From contig CAJQUW010012651.1 in NCBI GenBank assembly GCA_907163375.1, positions 62,001-126,000 on the forward strand: a stretch of DNA of 64,000 nucleotides. The letters are read 5' to 3'. The notes beneath the pieces are model-generated. The model ran no database searches. It was not told the origin of the DNA and saw only the letters and a program-made list of their open reading frames with translations. Both the position numbers and the translations under genes were made by a program. Source of the DNA: Prostheceraeus crozeri (taxonomy: Eukaryota; Platyhelminthes; Polycladida; Euryleptidae). Positions 22,800-32,086 of this stretch are shown one piece after another (positions within the stretch are counted from its first letter, which is position 1; the number at the start of each line of letters is the position of its first letter).

Positions 22800-24137
22800 A
22801 TGTCTTCTCTTATCAAAAATAAATTTAGATTAGACGATCCTCCGTTCGTCAGTTATAATCAAAAAAGAATGACTATATATATGAATTGCTATGAATCCCG
22901 GATCTTCTAGTAGAGTAAATACTGTAGGTGATTTAATTTTTGAAGTTGATAATCAACAAAGTTACTCATATTTACCTGATTTTTTTACACTGTGAATATT
23001 CTTTATATAGTGATGCCAATTTTACAACACCATTACCAGATACTGATAATATTGCATTTGAGAATAATTTCTTTCCAAGATTATTTACACAAATGCGTTT
23101 AGATGTTGCAACTCAAAATATAGAAGCAATGAGTGATTCTCCAGGTGTAATTGATACAATGCTTAGATTTGTGACAATTGGTGAAAATAATAAAAAGCAT
23201 GAAATCGAAGGTTGGTTTCCTGATACTAATGATGGTATAATTGTTGATGATTTAACTCACGCTGGAACAGATGCCGCAGGAATTGCGAAAGATGTAGAAA
23301 ATATTGCAAGTCATTTAAATAAAACAAACAATAGTGCATATAAAGAAAGACGTGAATTTAACAAGAAAAGTAAACAGACAGGAAAATGGTTATTGTCTCC
23401 ATTATTTGGATATTTAGATTATGATATAATATCATATCAATTAAAATTTAAATTAATAATTCATCGTACAGCAAATAATGAATCTTTTATAAGCAATCTA
23501 TATAAGCAATCTTTTATGGTAAGACTGGAAAAAAGCATATTTAAAAATTGATAAACTTGAATGGTGGATAAAGCATATTACTCCTAGTTTAGAGGTTGAA
23601 ACAACTATTGCGAAAAGATTAAATACGGACAAACCAATTCCAGTAAGTTTTATGAAGCGTACTGCGAGTTCAGTTTCTTTTTCGGAACAAAGATTTAACT
23701 GGCATTTCACAAGGACATCAAATACTCCAAGATATTTTTTGCTCGCTTTTCAAAGAAATAATTCTCCAAGTTTTGATAAGAACAACAATCTTTTTCATAT
23801 TAATACAATTCGAAGTTTACAAGTTGCTTTAAATCAAACACGTTATCCTATTGATCCATTAAGATTCGATGATACCAATAATCAATTTATGGAAGGATAT
23901 GATGCTTATCGAAATCTTTGTATAGAATTTGGAGTTGAACCACAATTAACTCCTGGAGATTGGAGACACTTATATCCTGTTTTCTGTTTCGATTTAAGTG
24001 CACAATCTGAAGATATTGTTAAAAATGGTTGTGATGTAACAATTAATATTGAAAAGAAAGATTCCAAAACTTCATTGATGGCTTATGGTTTATTGTTAGA
24101 AGATGTAAAGTATTCTATTGAAATTCTTAATAGATAG
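22800..24137 (+). pseudogene. Polinton major capsid protein (double jelly-roll), broken
   Basis: Begins ATAAAAATGTC. Conserved-looking blocks include GYLDYDIISYQLKFKLIIHR, NWHFTRTSNTPRYFLLAFQ, LNQTRYPIDPL and DWRHLYPVFCFDLSAQSED. I know these from Polinton/adintovirus major capsid (hexon-like) proteins of about 430-450 residues. The span length fits that. The family forms the icosahedral shell. Several breaks. Confidence 0.75.
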
Positions 24138-24139
24138 AT

Positions 24140-24272
24140 TTTTTTAGTAACTTTAAATTTTTTCACAACTACAATAGATTAAAAAAATTCTTAACTTAAA
24201 ATTTTTTCATAACTGGAATAGATTAAAAAGTTCTTAGATTAAAATTTTTCCTAACTGAAATTTTTTATTAAA
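24140..24272 (+). repeat. short tandem repeats upstream of the next Polinton gene
   Basis: Two to three degenerate copies of AACTGGAATAGATTAAAAA followed by GTTCTTA and AAATTTTTTC. They separate the capsid gene from the 24274 start. Confidence 0.5.
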
Positions 24273-24273
24273 A

Positions 24274-24759
24274 ATGTCGCAAGCGAAAAGTAATAATGAT
24301 AATAAAACTGTTGAATTAAAACTACGTAACATCATTGATAAAAATACACCTAAAACTATTACGATTGACAAAAAGAAGTATTACATAAGTAAACCAATGA
24401 TAGAGAATATTAAATTACAAGAAGAAGAGAATAGTGGAATTCTCCCATTAATTGCACTAATAATAGGTGGCATAGCAGCAGCAGGAAGTGTTGCAGGTGG
24501 GACAGCTGGTATTGTCCAAGCAGTAAATAAAAATAAATCAGAGAAGGCAGCATTAGAAGAACAAAAACGTCATAATAGCGAGTTAGAGAAAGTTGCTAGG
24601 GGCGAAGGAATAGTAGATAATTTTATTAGTAAATTAAATTTAGTTGATGAAGGAATACGAGTTCTCAAAAACATTCTACATAATGTTGATGATTTAATAG
24701 AAATTGAAGAAACTAAAGATGGTTCTGGAATATATCTAAGTCCTAGTATGATGAGGTAA
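24274..24759 (+). CDS. Polinton pVI/pX-like hydrophobic virion protein (candidate)
   Basis: 161 residues from TTATTAAAAATGTC. Polar N-terminus, one strongly hydrophobic Gly/Ala-rich segment at about residues 55-83 (ILPLIALIIGGIAAAGSVAG), then a charged helix (EKAALEEQKRHNSELEKVA) and an acidic tail. This resembles the membrane-active pVI or core pX proteins of adenoviruses and their adintovirus counterparts. The gene lies between the capsid and PLA2/integrase genes, where minor virion genes are common. The frame looks open throughout. Role inferred from layout only. Confidence 0.5.
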   Translation: MSQAKSNNDNKTVELKLRNIIDKNTPKTITIDKKKYYISKPMIENIKLQEEENSGILPLIALIIGGIAAAGSVAGGTAGIVQAVNKNKSEKAALEEQKRHNSELEKVARGEGIVDNFISKLNLVDEGIRVLKNILHNVDDLIEIEETKDGSGIYLSPSMMR

Positions 24760-24784
24760 AACATTTTTTTATCTTATCTTTAAA

Positions 24785-26043
24785 GTGTATTCCACAAATT
24801 CCGAAAATTTAATTGAATTAAAAATTTCTAATTTAGATTTATTGAATTATCTCTTAAAAGTACTTAAAACCGCAGATTGTCAGCGTTACGAAGGTAACGA
24901 TAAACAAACAGCATTAGAAAACTTTCCTGGTTTTATTTGGAGTAAATATTCAAAAGAAAAACATCTTCCTGGTCATTCATATACCGGCCCAGGAACTCGA
25001 TTGGATATAAGACTAGATGAGAATAATAATCCAAAACCAGGTGAAGAACCAGTAAACAGAGTTGATGCAGCAGCTGATAGACACGATCTAGCTTATCAAA
25101 ATCATGACCTAAGTTCTCGACATGAAGCAGATAAGAAAATGATTCAAGAATTAGATAGTATTCAGAATCCTACCTTTAGAGAAAAAATTGAAAGAATGTT
25201 TGTTAAGAAAGCATTACAAGCTAAAATGCTTTTTGGCCAGGGTTTAAGTGAAACTTATGCCTCCGAAATTCGCAAGGAATATAGAAAGCCAAAATATCTA
25301 TTGAAGGTAAAAGTATTTAATAAGGATGATATTTGGAGTGCAGATCTAATCAATATGCCGAATGAAAGAGGGTTTAAGTACGCATTGACCGTTATAGATT
25401 TATATACACGATACGCTTGGGCAAGGCCTTTAAAAAACAAAAGTGGTCTGTCAGTTAAATATGCGTTTGAAGAAATCTTTAAAGAAAGTAATAGAACACC
25501 AAAGAAGCTATTCGTTGATAAAGGACCTGAGTTTTATAACAGAAATGTTAAGCCATTATTTGAAACTGTTTATTCCACAGAAAATGTTGGCAAAGCTGTA
25601 GTAATAGAGAGGTTCAATAGAACTTAAAAAAGTAAAATATTCAGGAAATTTACAGAACAAGGTAATCAGAAATGGTTAAAAATACTACCAGGAATTGTAG
25701 ATCAGTACAATAATAAAGTTCATTCAGGTATTGAAGAAGCCCCAAAGAATGCTTCTGATGATCCTGATTTGATACGTAAGAAAAGATTCGAAAATAATTA
25801 TTCGAATGAGAGTAATCCGAATTTACAGAAACGTAAGCCGAAATTTAAGATTTGAGATAGAGTTAGAATATTTAAGTATAAGAATAAATTTGAAAAAGGC
25901 TTTGTTGGTTATTGGACTAAAGAAATATTTGAAGTTTGTAAAATAAATCAAACTTATCCGATTACTTATGAAATTAGAGATTTAGATGATGATGAAATCA
26001 CTGGCAGATTTTATGAAAACGAATTACAAAGAAGTGATTTTTA
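24785..26043 (+). pseudogene. Polinton PLA2-like domain fused to RVE integrase, broken
   Basis: One open frame joins two domains. The first has a calcium-loop motif YTGPGTRLDIRL and a catalytic HD in DAAADRHDLAY, the signature of parvovirus VP1-type phospholipase A2 domains used to breach endosomes. The second has integrase DDE landmarks: WSADLINM, LFVDKGPEFYN and VVIERFN. A C-terminal SH3/chromo-like tail follows (RVRIFKYKNKFEKGFVGYWT). No ATG opens the frame: its first codon is GTG. The integrase family inserts the element with 6-bp duplications, as seen here. A few breaks. Confidence 0.85.
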
Positions 26044-26053
26044 ATTTTTGGAA

Positions 26054-26506
26054 CTAACGTTTCGAGAATTTAATTCCCTTATTCAATTCTAACACAATAT
26101 CTAGAAATGGTACTCCTTTTTGTAATTTATGCAAAACATAAAGACATGATTGACCACAATAAGTAAATCCTGGTGTTTGAATTTGAAACGTATTGTATGT
26201 TCCATTGCCAAGTATTTCTCTTACTTCATTTGTGGGAGGCAGTCCATAAGAGTCAAAATAGTAATTATCTCCATTTTTATTAAAGATACCTGCTGACCAA
26301 TGTACTCCTTTTTGATCTGACGTGAGGAGATTTGTCACGAAATTTACATTCTTTTTATTTTTTAGTTGACATAATTCGTCACGCATTAAGACGTGGAAAT
26401 TCCTTATTCCTAATTGTTTAGCCATTTTCTCTAGATCAAAATTCGTAGTTGTTTCCCTCCCATATAATTTTAAGAACTCGGCTATGTTACTTATTCCACC
26501 ATTCAT
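26054..26506 (-). CDS. Polinton adenain-type maturation protease
   Basis: 150 residues from an AAAAATG on the minus strand; the open frame continues five codons upstream to a TTG, which I reject as start. The catalytic set of adenoviral cysteine proteases is visible: His69 (GVHWSAG), Asp85 (YYFDSYG), Gln110 and Cys117 in QTPGFTYCGQSC. The Gln-Cys spacing of seven equals that of adenain. The family processes capsid precursors. The frame looks intact. It is convergent with the integrase, with only about 10 bases between stops. Confidence 0.85.
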   Translation of the reverse strand: MNGGISNIAEFLKLYGRETTTNFDLEKMAKQLGIRNFHVLMRDELCQLKNKKNVNFVTNLLTSDQKGVHWSAGIFNKNGDNYYFDSYGLPPTNEVREILGNGTYNTFQIQTPGFTYCGQSCLYVLHKLQKGVPFLDIVLELNKGIKFSKR

Positions 26507-27413
26507 TTTTATATGAAACAAAAATACAAATTTTCAACACCGTTGTCACTTTTCAGTCTGTACGCAAATAAGTAGCAATAAAGGTTACTACTTATTACTT
26601 AAGAACTAGAATTTCACGTTTGCAAGTCTTCTAATTCCTGTGTGAGACCAGTATGTTGCACAGGTTATTGCTGAGTTTGTTGCACATTGGGTGAATCAAA
26701 TATGGATTGTGCTAATCTTCGCTTTTCTTCTTTCTCATGATCAATAAAAACTTCAAGATGTCTAAAATGCTTCATCACAAAATGAATCGATAAGGAGGAA
26801 TTAGCTAAATTTGGATAATGTCTTGACATTTTGAACAATTTGATTAATAATGTTATATATGAACGAGAAAATTTAGTGTTATGAGTCTCATTCAACTCTT
26901 TCAGAAATTTCACATGATTCTTATTGGTCAGTGACTTCAGTCGGTGAAGCATTTCTCCTTGCGAAACGTAGCAACGTAGAAGATTCCGATGTGTAATTTT
27001 CTCGAAAGCAATGAGTTTATTCAATGAAGAGATGCACGATGTAACACTTAAAAACTCTTTTTTTCGAGAAATGTAAGTAAATTGCTGCTGTCAACATCCT
27101 TGAATGAATCTCGGATTATTTCAAACACTTCTCTCTTTTTATCTTTTTGACTCCCACCTGTCTTCTGTTGTTTTCTTAACAATTGATGAATAAAATTTGT
27201 TGATATCATTTTAAAATGATCAAGAAAATTTGGTGAAATAAGAGGCACAACTTGATCCACAAAACGACAAAATTCTCTCTATGTTACTGACGGAAGACAT
27301 TTCAAATGAGATCTTGCTTCTACCACAGCAGAATGAAAATGAAGTATCTTTCCACGCACTGATCACAGCGGAGCACAAGAGAAGAGAAAGAAATGGAACA
27401 GTACAGCTGGCAG
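26507..27413 (-). pseudogene. unidentified minus-strand coding remnant next to the protease
   Basis: About 600 bases (26665-27260) read on the minus strand as a helical, Lys/Leu/His-rich protein with NFLDHFKMISTNFIHQLLRK, KFSRSYITLLIKLFKMSRHY and a C-terminal QSIFDSPNVQQTQQ. No ATG opens it and it is broken. Base composition is less AT-rich than the other Polinton genes, so this may be a captured cargo gene. No family recognised. Confidence 0.35.
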
Positions 27414-27426
27414 ACGTTTTGCGGGT

Positions 27427-27966
27427 CCCCGTGCGGTTCCCGGGACTGAAAAGAATAGGACCGACGTTCCTCTGCGTGTCGTAAGAGGCGACTAAAAGGG
27501 GCCTTTTGCCACTGCAGCTCTGGTGTTGGCAGTTTGATGTCTTATTCTTATTGCCTTTTCTCAGTGGCTATACTAAGTTGATGTTGCTGGGGATCCTGAC
27601 AGCCGAATCTTAGCTGTTCGGATATGCAACAAAGCTCTTTGAGCTTCCTCCCCTGTGGCATATCTGGCTATGCCTTTCCAAAGTCCCCTCAGCGATGGCC
27701 GCCGCCCCTCTTCGGAGGTAAGGTGTGGGGTGGGACCATTGGGGTTGCTTCCTCCCCCGGTCAATGCTATTCACCCTGTGTGAATAGCTTTGGCTTGGGT
27801 ATGCTAGCACCCCGGTGGTATCGGAATGGCCATCTCCTCCCCGGGGCACTCCTCGCCAGCAGTAGACATTAATTTGCTTACTGGGTGTGTCGCTTCGTAC
27901 TGTCTCGATACGAAGCCTCCTATCCGCTGGACGGAGCCGGGTAAAACAACAACAACAACAACAACA
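27427..27966 (+). mobile_element. GC-rich retroposon with (AAC)n tail
   Basis: A 540-bp GC-rich block inside AT-rich DNA, flanked by an exact 13-bp duplication ACGTTTTGCGGGT (27414-27426 and 27967-27979) and ending in (AAC)8 or so. It starts CCCCGTGCGGTTCCCGGGAC and contains GTGTCGTAAGAGGCGACTAA, a block I have seen in several invertebrate non-LTR retroposons. No reverse transcriptase is present, so it is a SINE-like or strongly truncated copy. It is the youngest type of event in this part of the Polinton, since its flanking duplication is still perfect. Confidence 0.8.
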
Positions 27967-28041
27967 ACGTTTTGCGGGTGTGTTGTCACGCTGGTAACAA
28001 TTAAAACAACTTGCCTAACGTACAATTAAAATCTAAATGTT

Positions 28042-28368
28042 TCACAAAACAGTAGCAACTACTGGAATTACTAAAACACCTGAAGATATAACAATTGTAA
28101 GAGCGCCTAAACTTATTGTTAAAAATATTCCAATACCTTGTGTTACATTCTTAACTTTAGACCATCTCTTTCTTAATTTTTTGTAATGCTCTAATCTTAA
28201 TAATAATTGAGATTCCTTATCTTTCGCATACCTAACTCTATCCTTGTGTTTTTCGTTATTCAATTCAGTTATTTTTAATTGTGATAACGAAGGATATATT
28301 CTCGAAGTTTCTTCCATTTTCGTCGTCGCCGTCCCCGTTGAGGTTTCTTCCACTTTTGTTTCATCCAT
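28042..28368 (-). pseudogene. terminal-repeat copy of the 9558 gene start
   Basis: Codes for the same first 106 or so residues as the gene at 9558, with three amino-acid differences. It lies on the opposite strand because it is part of the right terminal inverted repeat. It stops where the terminal repeat ends, so it is not a separate gene. Confidence 0.9.
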
Positions 28369-28397
28369 TTTTTAATAAATACAGATTGTTTCATATA

Positions 28398-30135
28398 CGT
28401 GGTGTGATCCAAAATGTCCCGGACTAACCTACTTGCAGATAACCTGTGATAACGAATACTACTTCAGATGTAAATTTAGGTCTTTAAGGCATGAGAAATA
28501 TGGTCGCCGAAATTTTTCCGGTCAGTTTTCTATTTTTAAAAAATATTTTTACATTTTAACATGAATTTCTGTATTTTCTGAATTGATCGAGATCCGATTT
28601 GTCTTATTGTTATAGTTAGATTGATTTTGATTTGTACCTTATTTGACGGATATCTTTGCCATGAATATTGCACGTCTTTTGTTAATTGCTTCATGTGTTA
28701 CGATATCAATCAGTGAAGTTCATTCAGCACGCATTCATTAAGAAATCCGTGTCAACGATGGTTCTTTGTTCTATCAGTTTTCATGATGGATGTGACAAGC
28801 GTGTCTTCAGTCGAATATCGCAGTGTGATACGATACCTCCTGATCCGCGGCTTCGCTAATGGTGACATTCTAAAGGAATTAAGCCTGGCATATGGAAGCA
28901 AAGCTCCATCGAGAACTACTGCTTATTTCTGGATAAGCGAATTTAAACGCGGAAGACAATCTGTGGAGCAAGATTTTTCAACTGTTGGTCGGCCGCAGGA
29001 GATTCCGGAAGAGAAATCGAGTCAGTGCGATGAAGTGATTACAGCACACAGAAGTATAACCATCCGTGAGTTGTCAAGAGAGTTGCGAATCAGTTATCAC
29101 TCCTGTCATGACATCATCGAAAGACTTGGATATCGCAAACTGGCATCACGTTTCGTACCGAAGTTTCTGTCACCTGAAATGAAGGAGAACAGACTTCTGG
29201 CGGCACAGTCAAATTTGGATCTCCTCGAAATGCACGGAGATCAGTTTCTGAACTGCATCCTTACAGAGGATGAAACACCTTTAAGTTTGTATCTGCCTCA
29301 AAGTAAGCGAGAATCTGCAGAGTGGCGAAAATCAGGCGAGTCTGCCCCTTTGAAAATGCGATCCGGAACATCACATCGCCGGTCGTTGATGCTGACGGTC
29401 TTTTGGAACGCTTCGGGAATCCAACTGGTTGACTTTGCGGATAAAGGAGTAAGAATCAATAGCGAATATTATTCCAATCTGTTATCTGAAGCGAGGAAGA
29501 AAATAAGAAAGCCACGAAACATTCCCCTCTACTTGCTTCATGACAATGCTCCGATTCACACCTCGCAGGAGACAACCAATGCCTTAACGAGAAACGGATT
29601 TCAACTATTGAGCCATCCTCCTTATTCACCTGACTTGGCCCCAAGTGACTTCTATCTGTTTAGATTCCTCAAAAAGCATCTTCGTAGACACCATTTTGAA
29701 TCGCCAGTTGAACTGCGGGATGCAGTTACTGAGTTTTTTGATTCTTTGACACCGGAATTTTTTCATAAAGCTTTTTGTGAATTGAGACTTCGTTGGCAAA
29801 AAGTGACGAATGCTAACGTCTCATACATTGAAAAGTAAACTGTTTTCTGGAACAAAACATTTGTTTTTCCGTTAATTATTAGTCAGGTTATTAGTGATAG
29901 CTTAACTGTCAAGTTAATCTAAATATATTAATTCTAAATCGCTAGAATTTATAGGAAAATCTTGAAATTCAGACAAAAATGTTTGAAAATTTTGAAAAAA
30001 TAGAAAACTGACCGGAAAAATTTCGGCAACCATATTTCTCATGCCTTAAAGACCTAAATTTACATCTGAAGTAGTATTCGTTATCACAGGTTATCTGCAA
30101 GTAGGTTAGTCCGGGACATTTTGGATCACACCACG
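28398..30135 (+). mobile_element. mariner element, apparently complete
   Basis: 1738 bp with TIRs of about 142 bp starting CGTGGTGTGATCCAAAATGT. The two TIRs differ at only one visible position. TA lies on both sides (28396-28397 and 30136-30137). The transposase frame is uninterrupted. Near-identical ends plus an open gene suggest a very young insertion. Confidence 0.95.
28783..29838 (+). CDS. mariner transposase (DD34D)
   Basis: 351 residues from ATG ATG, the usual mariner length. An N-terminal paired helix-turn-helix region covers about residues 10-115 and includes GRPQEIP. The catalytic triad reads Asp163 (TEDETPLS), Asp254 (LLHDNAPIH) and Asp289 (YSPDLAPSDFYLF), with 34 residues between the last two. 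FVPKFL stands where the WVPHEL linker motif is usually found, and TEDE replaces the common TGDE. It cuts and pastes its element at TA sites in the nucleus. No stop or frameshift is seen, so it may be functional. Confidence 0.95.
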   Translation: MMDVTSVSSVEYRSVIRYLLIRGFANGDILKELSLAYGSKAPSRTTAYFWISEFKRGRQSVEQDFSTVGRPQEIPEEKSSQCDEVITAHRSITIRELSRELRISYHSCHDIIERLGYRKLASRFVPKFLSPEMKENRLLAAQSNLDLLEMHGDQFLNCILTEDETPLSLYLPQSKRESAEWRKSGESAPLKMRSGTSHRRSLMLTVFWNASGIQLVDFADKGVRINSEYYSNLLSEARKKIRKPRNIPLYLLHDNAPIHTSQETTNALTRNGFQLLSHPPYSPDLAPSDFYLFRFLKKHLRRHHFESPVELRDAVTEFFDSLTPEFFHKAFCELRLRWQKVTNANVSYIEK

Positions 30136-30624
30136 TAAAATGAATCACCCTTAAACATCGCCTTAACTTCAACTTTGTCTAACTCCGCCAAACTTGAACG
30201 AATTTCTCTGAAATTTGGAAGATATGTCAGTTGTGCTTACTAATATCATTGTTGGAAATTTCAAGCATGAATATTGAGTTGTTTTCCTGTTATAGATAAA
30301 AAAGTAGTAGATAATTTGATCTTCATTTAGCAATGTTACACAAAATCATACCTCACTCTTATAAAATTACATTTGTTTCCTTTGTTATGTAATATGTTGT
30401 TCTACAAGCCAAAAGCCATCAATCAAAACAAAAATAAAGAAAATCGGTCAATCAGAGCCAGTATAGCAACATTATTCATCAACAATAATATAACTGCTAC
30501 ATGTGATTAACTGGACTTCATGTTCCATAGCTTCCTGACTTCGTTGCGGTGGTGTTGGCAGCACTCCTGATTGCTTTCAGCTAGAAATCTATCTCTTACC
30601 GGTTGAAAACAATACAAAGCACAA

Positions 30625-31314
30625 ATGAACAGTAACGAGATCACATTCACAAAAGGCAAAGTGTCAGGGTTTTCTTTGCGAGCTACAAGCAAGCGACTAA
30701 ATGTCCTTTACACAAATGTGCATCGATGGCATAATGATGATTTTCGACTCTGTCGTAAAGAGGGCTCTGGCCGTCCACGCAAAACATCCAAACGTAGAGA
30801 CCGCCTAATTTTGAGATTTGTTAAAGTTGATCCAAGTTTCTCGTTAACTGAGATGGCTGCACTATACTCGTCTATTTCTAAGTCCACTATTCGTAGAAGA
30901 CTTCACATACAGCAAGGAACCATGAATTCTGAACGCTATGTGAATGTTTTACGAATGAACATTGGCCAAATGACAGATCAACTTGGTGATCCATCGACTT
31001 GGTTATTTATGGATGATAATGCTACGTGTCACAGGAGTAGTAGAGTCAACTTATGCAAGTCTCAATTAGGGCTTAGGACATTATCTTGGCCAGCTCGTTC
31101 TCCTGATCTGAATCCCATAGAAAATGTATGGAGTATTCTAAAACGTAACGTTCGTCGTTCACTGCTACCCACAGATGGCGTATCACAACTTACGTTACTG
31201 TTAAAAAGAGAGTGGAGAAAGTTAGATTTGTCAAAAATCAACGATATCATCGAATCAATGCCTAAACGAATTGGTAATGTCATTGACAATAAGGGTAGGA
31301 CCACAAAATATTAG
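30625..31314 (+). CDS. Tc1-like transposase with internal deletion
   Basis: 229 residues instead of about 340. The N-terminal helix-turn-helix DNA-binding region includes the GRPR hook (residues 49-52) and SKSTIRRRL. The C-terminal catalytic half shows Asp131 (FMDDNATCH) and Glu166 (RSPDLNPIENVW), spaced as DD34E. The block with the first catalytic Asp is missing: the frame jumps in phase from the second DNA-binding helix (about residue 98) to MNSERYVNVL. An in-frame internal deletion of roughly 110 codons best explains it. It could bind ends but not catalyse. Confidence 0.85.
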   Translation: MNSNEITFTKGKVSGFSLRATSKRLNVLYTNVHRWHNDDFRLCRKEGSGRPRKTSKRRDRLILRFVKVDPSFSLTEMAALYSSISKSTIRRRLHIQQGTMNSERYVNVLRMNIGQMTDQLGDPSTWLFMDDNATCHRSSRVNLCKSQLGLRTLSWPARSPDLNPIENVWSILKRNVRRSLLPTDGVSQLTLLLKREWRKLDLSKINDIIESMPKRIGNVIDNKGRTTKY

Positions 31315-32086
31315 CTTCTTAAGAACCGTTACTGTATCATAGCTTATCAGATTATATAAGGACATTTAAATATATAAGGGACATAAAATAACATGAAAAA
31401 TGCTTTCTGTATCATACTTATGTTTTATTTAGTCAAATTTTAGGATGATCCACTTTTTATGAAACGGACTGTATTTTGAATACAATCTTCTGGTACATTG
31501 AGACTACGTGATATTTTGAGACAACTTAAATTTTTGGTCTACGTAAATTTTCGACCACTTGAAATTTTCGACCACGTGATATTTTGAGACAACTTAAATT
31601 TTCGAAATTCTTAGACCACGTGATATTTTGAGATAACTTAAATTTTCGACTACGTGATATTTTGAGATAACTTAAATTTTCGATATTTTTCGACTACGTG
31701 AAATTTTTAGACCTTTTTAGAATAAACCTCTTTTCAGTATGTGAAAAAATCCAAACGAACTTAAAACTGTTTTTTTGATTTTATCCTCAAAATTATTTTT
31801 ATTTATAAAACTCTTTTTCAGTGTACGAAATATTTCCTATACTCATTCTCAGTATATGAAAAAATCTCAACGAACTTAAAACTGTTTTTTTTGATTTTAT
31901 CCTTAAAATTATTTTTATTTATAAAACTCTTTTTCAGTGTATGAAATATTTCCTATACTCATTCTGGAAGTATCTTATTTTTTTTCAGTTTTCCTGAATC
32001 GGTCATATATTCATTTTTTGCATTTTTGGGGTACCTTATTTTTTTTTTGGTTGGCCTGGACCGGTCTTATATCCATTACTATCAAT

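Larger units (their letters stand above)
28382..31471 (+). mobile_element. Tc1-like element, invaded by a mariner
   Basis: Ends CAGATTGTTTCAT (28382) and the complement of CAGTCCGTTTCATAAAAAG (ending 31471), each bordered by TA (28380-28381 and 31472-31473). The mariner has split the left end: joining flanks across it gives TTTCATATAAAATGAATCA, which aligns with TTTCATAAAAAGTGGATCA of the right end. Own length is about 1.35 kb. The transposase frame is at 30625. Confidence 0.9.
8706..32080. mobile_element. Polinton/Maverick (adintovirus-like), full length, fossil
   Basis: A self-synthesising DNA transposon of 23,375 bp including later insertions. Both ends begin AGTAATGGATATAAGACCGG, one in each orientation, and the flanking 6-mers are identical: ATCAAT at 8700-8705 and 32081-32086. 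A 6-bp duplication is the Polinton norm. Long terminal inverted repeats, packaging ATPase, protein-primed DNA polymerase, major and minor capsid proteins, adenain-type protease and RVE integrase are all represented. The element is broken, with more than a dozen breaks across its genes, and carries at least four later insertions (a long-TIR transposon, a retroposon, and a Tc1-like element itself split by a mariner). The terminal repeats differ by about 4 in 320 bases where compared, suggesting a fairly recent insertion or terminal homogenisation. Confidence 0.95.
28047..32080 (-). repeat. Polinton right terminal inverted repeat, interrupted
   Basis: Mirror of 8706-9877. It is split into 28047-28381 and 31472-32080 by the Tc1/mariner insertions. 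Outside those, it carries the gene start, the ACGTGATATTTTGAG word cluster and two units of the roughly 116-bp tandem repeat. Confidence 0.9.

Noticed and set aside
28042-28368. An independent minus-strand gene
   Set aside because: It is the right terminal-repeat copy of the start of the gene at 9558 and ends where the repeat ends.
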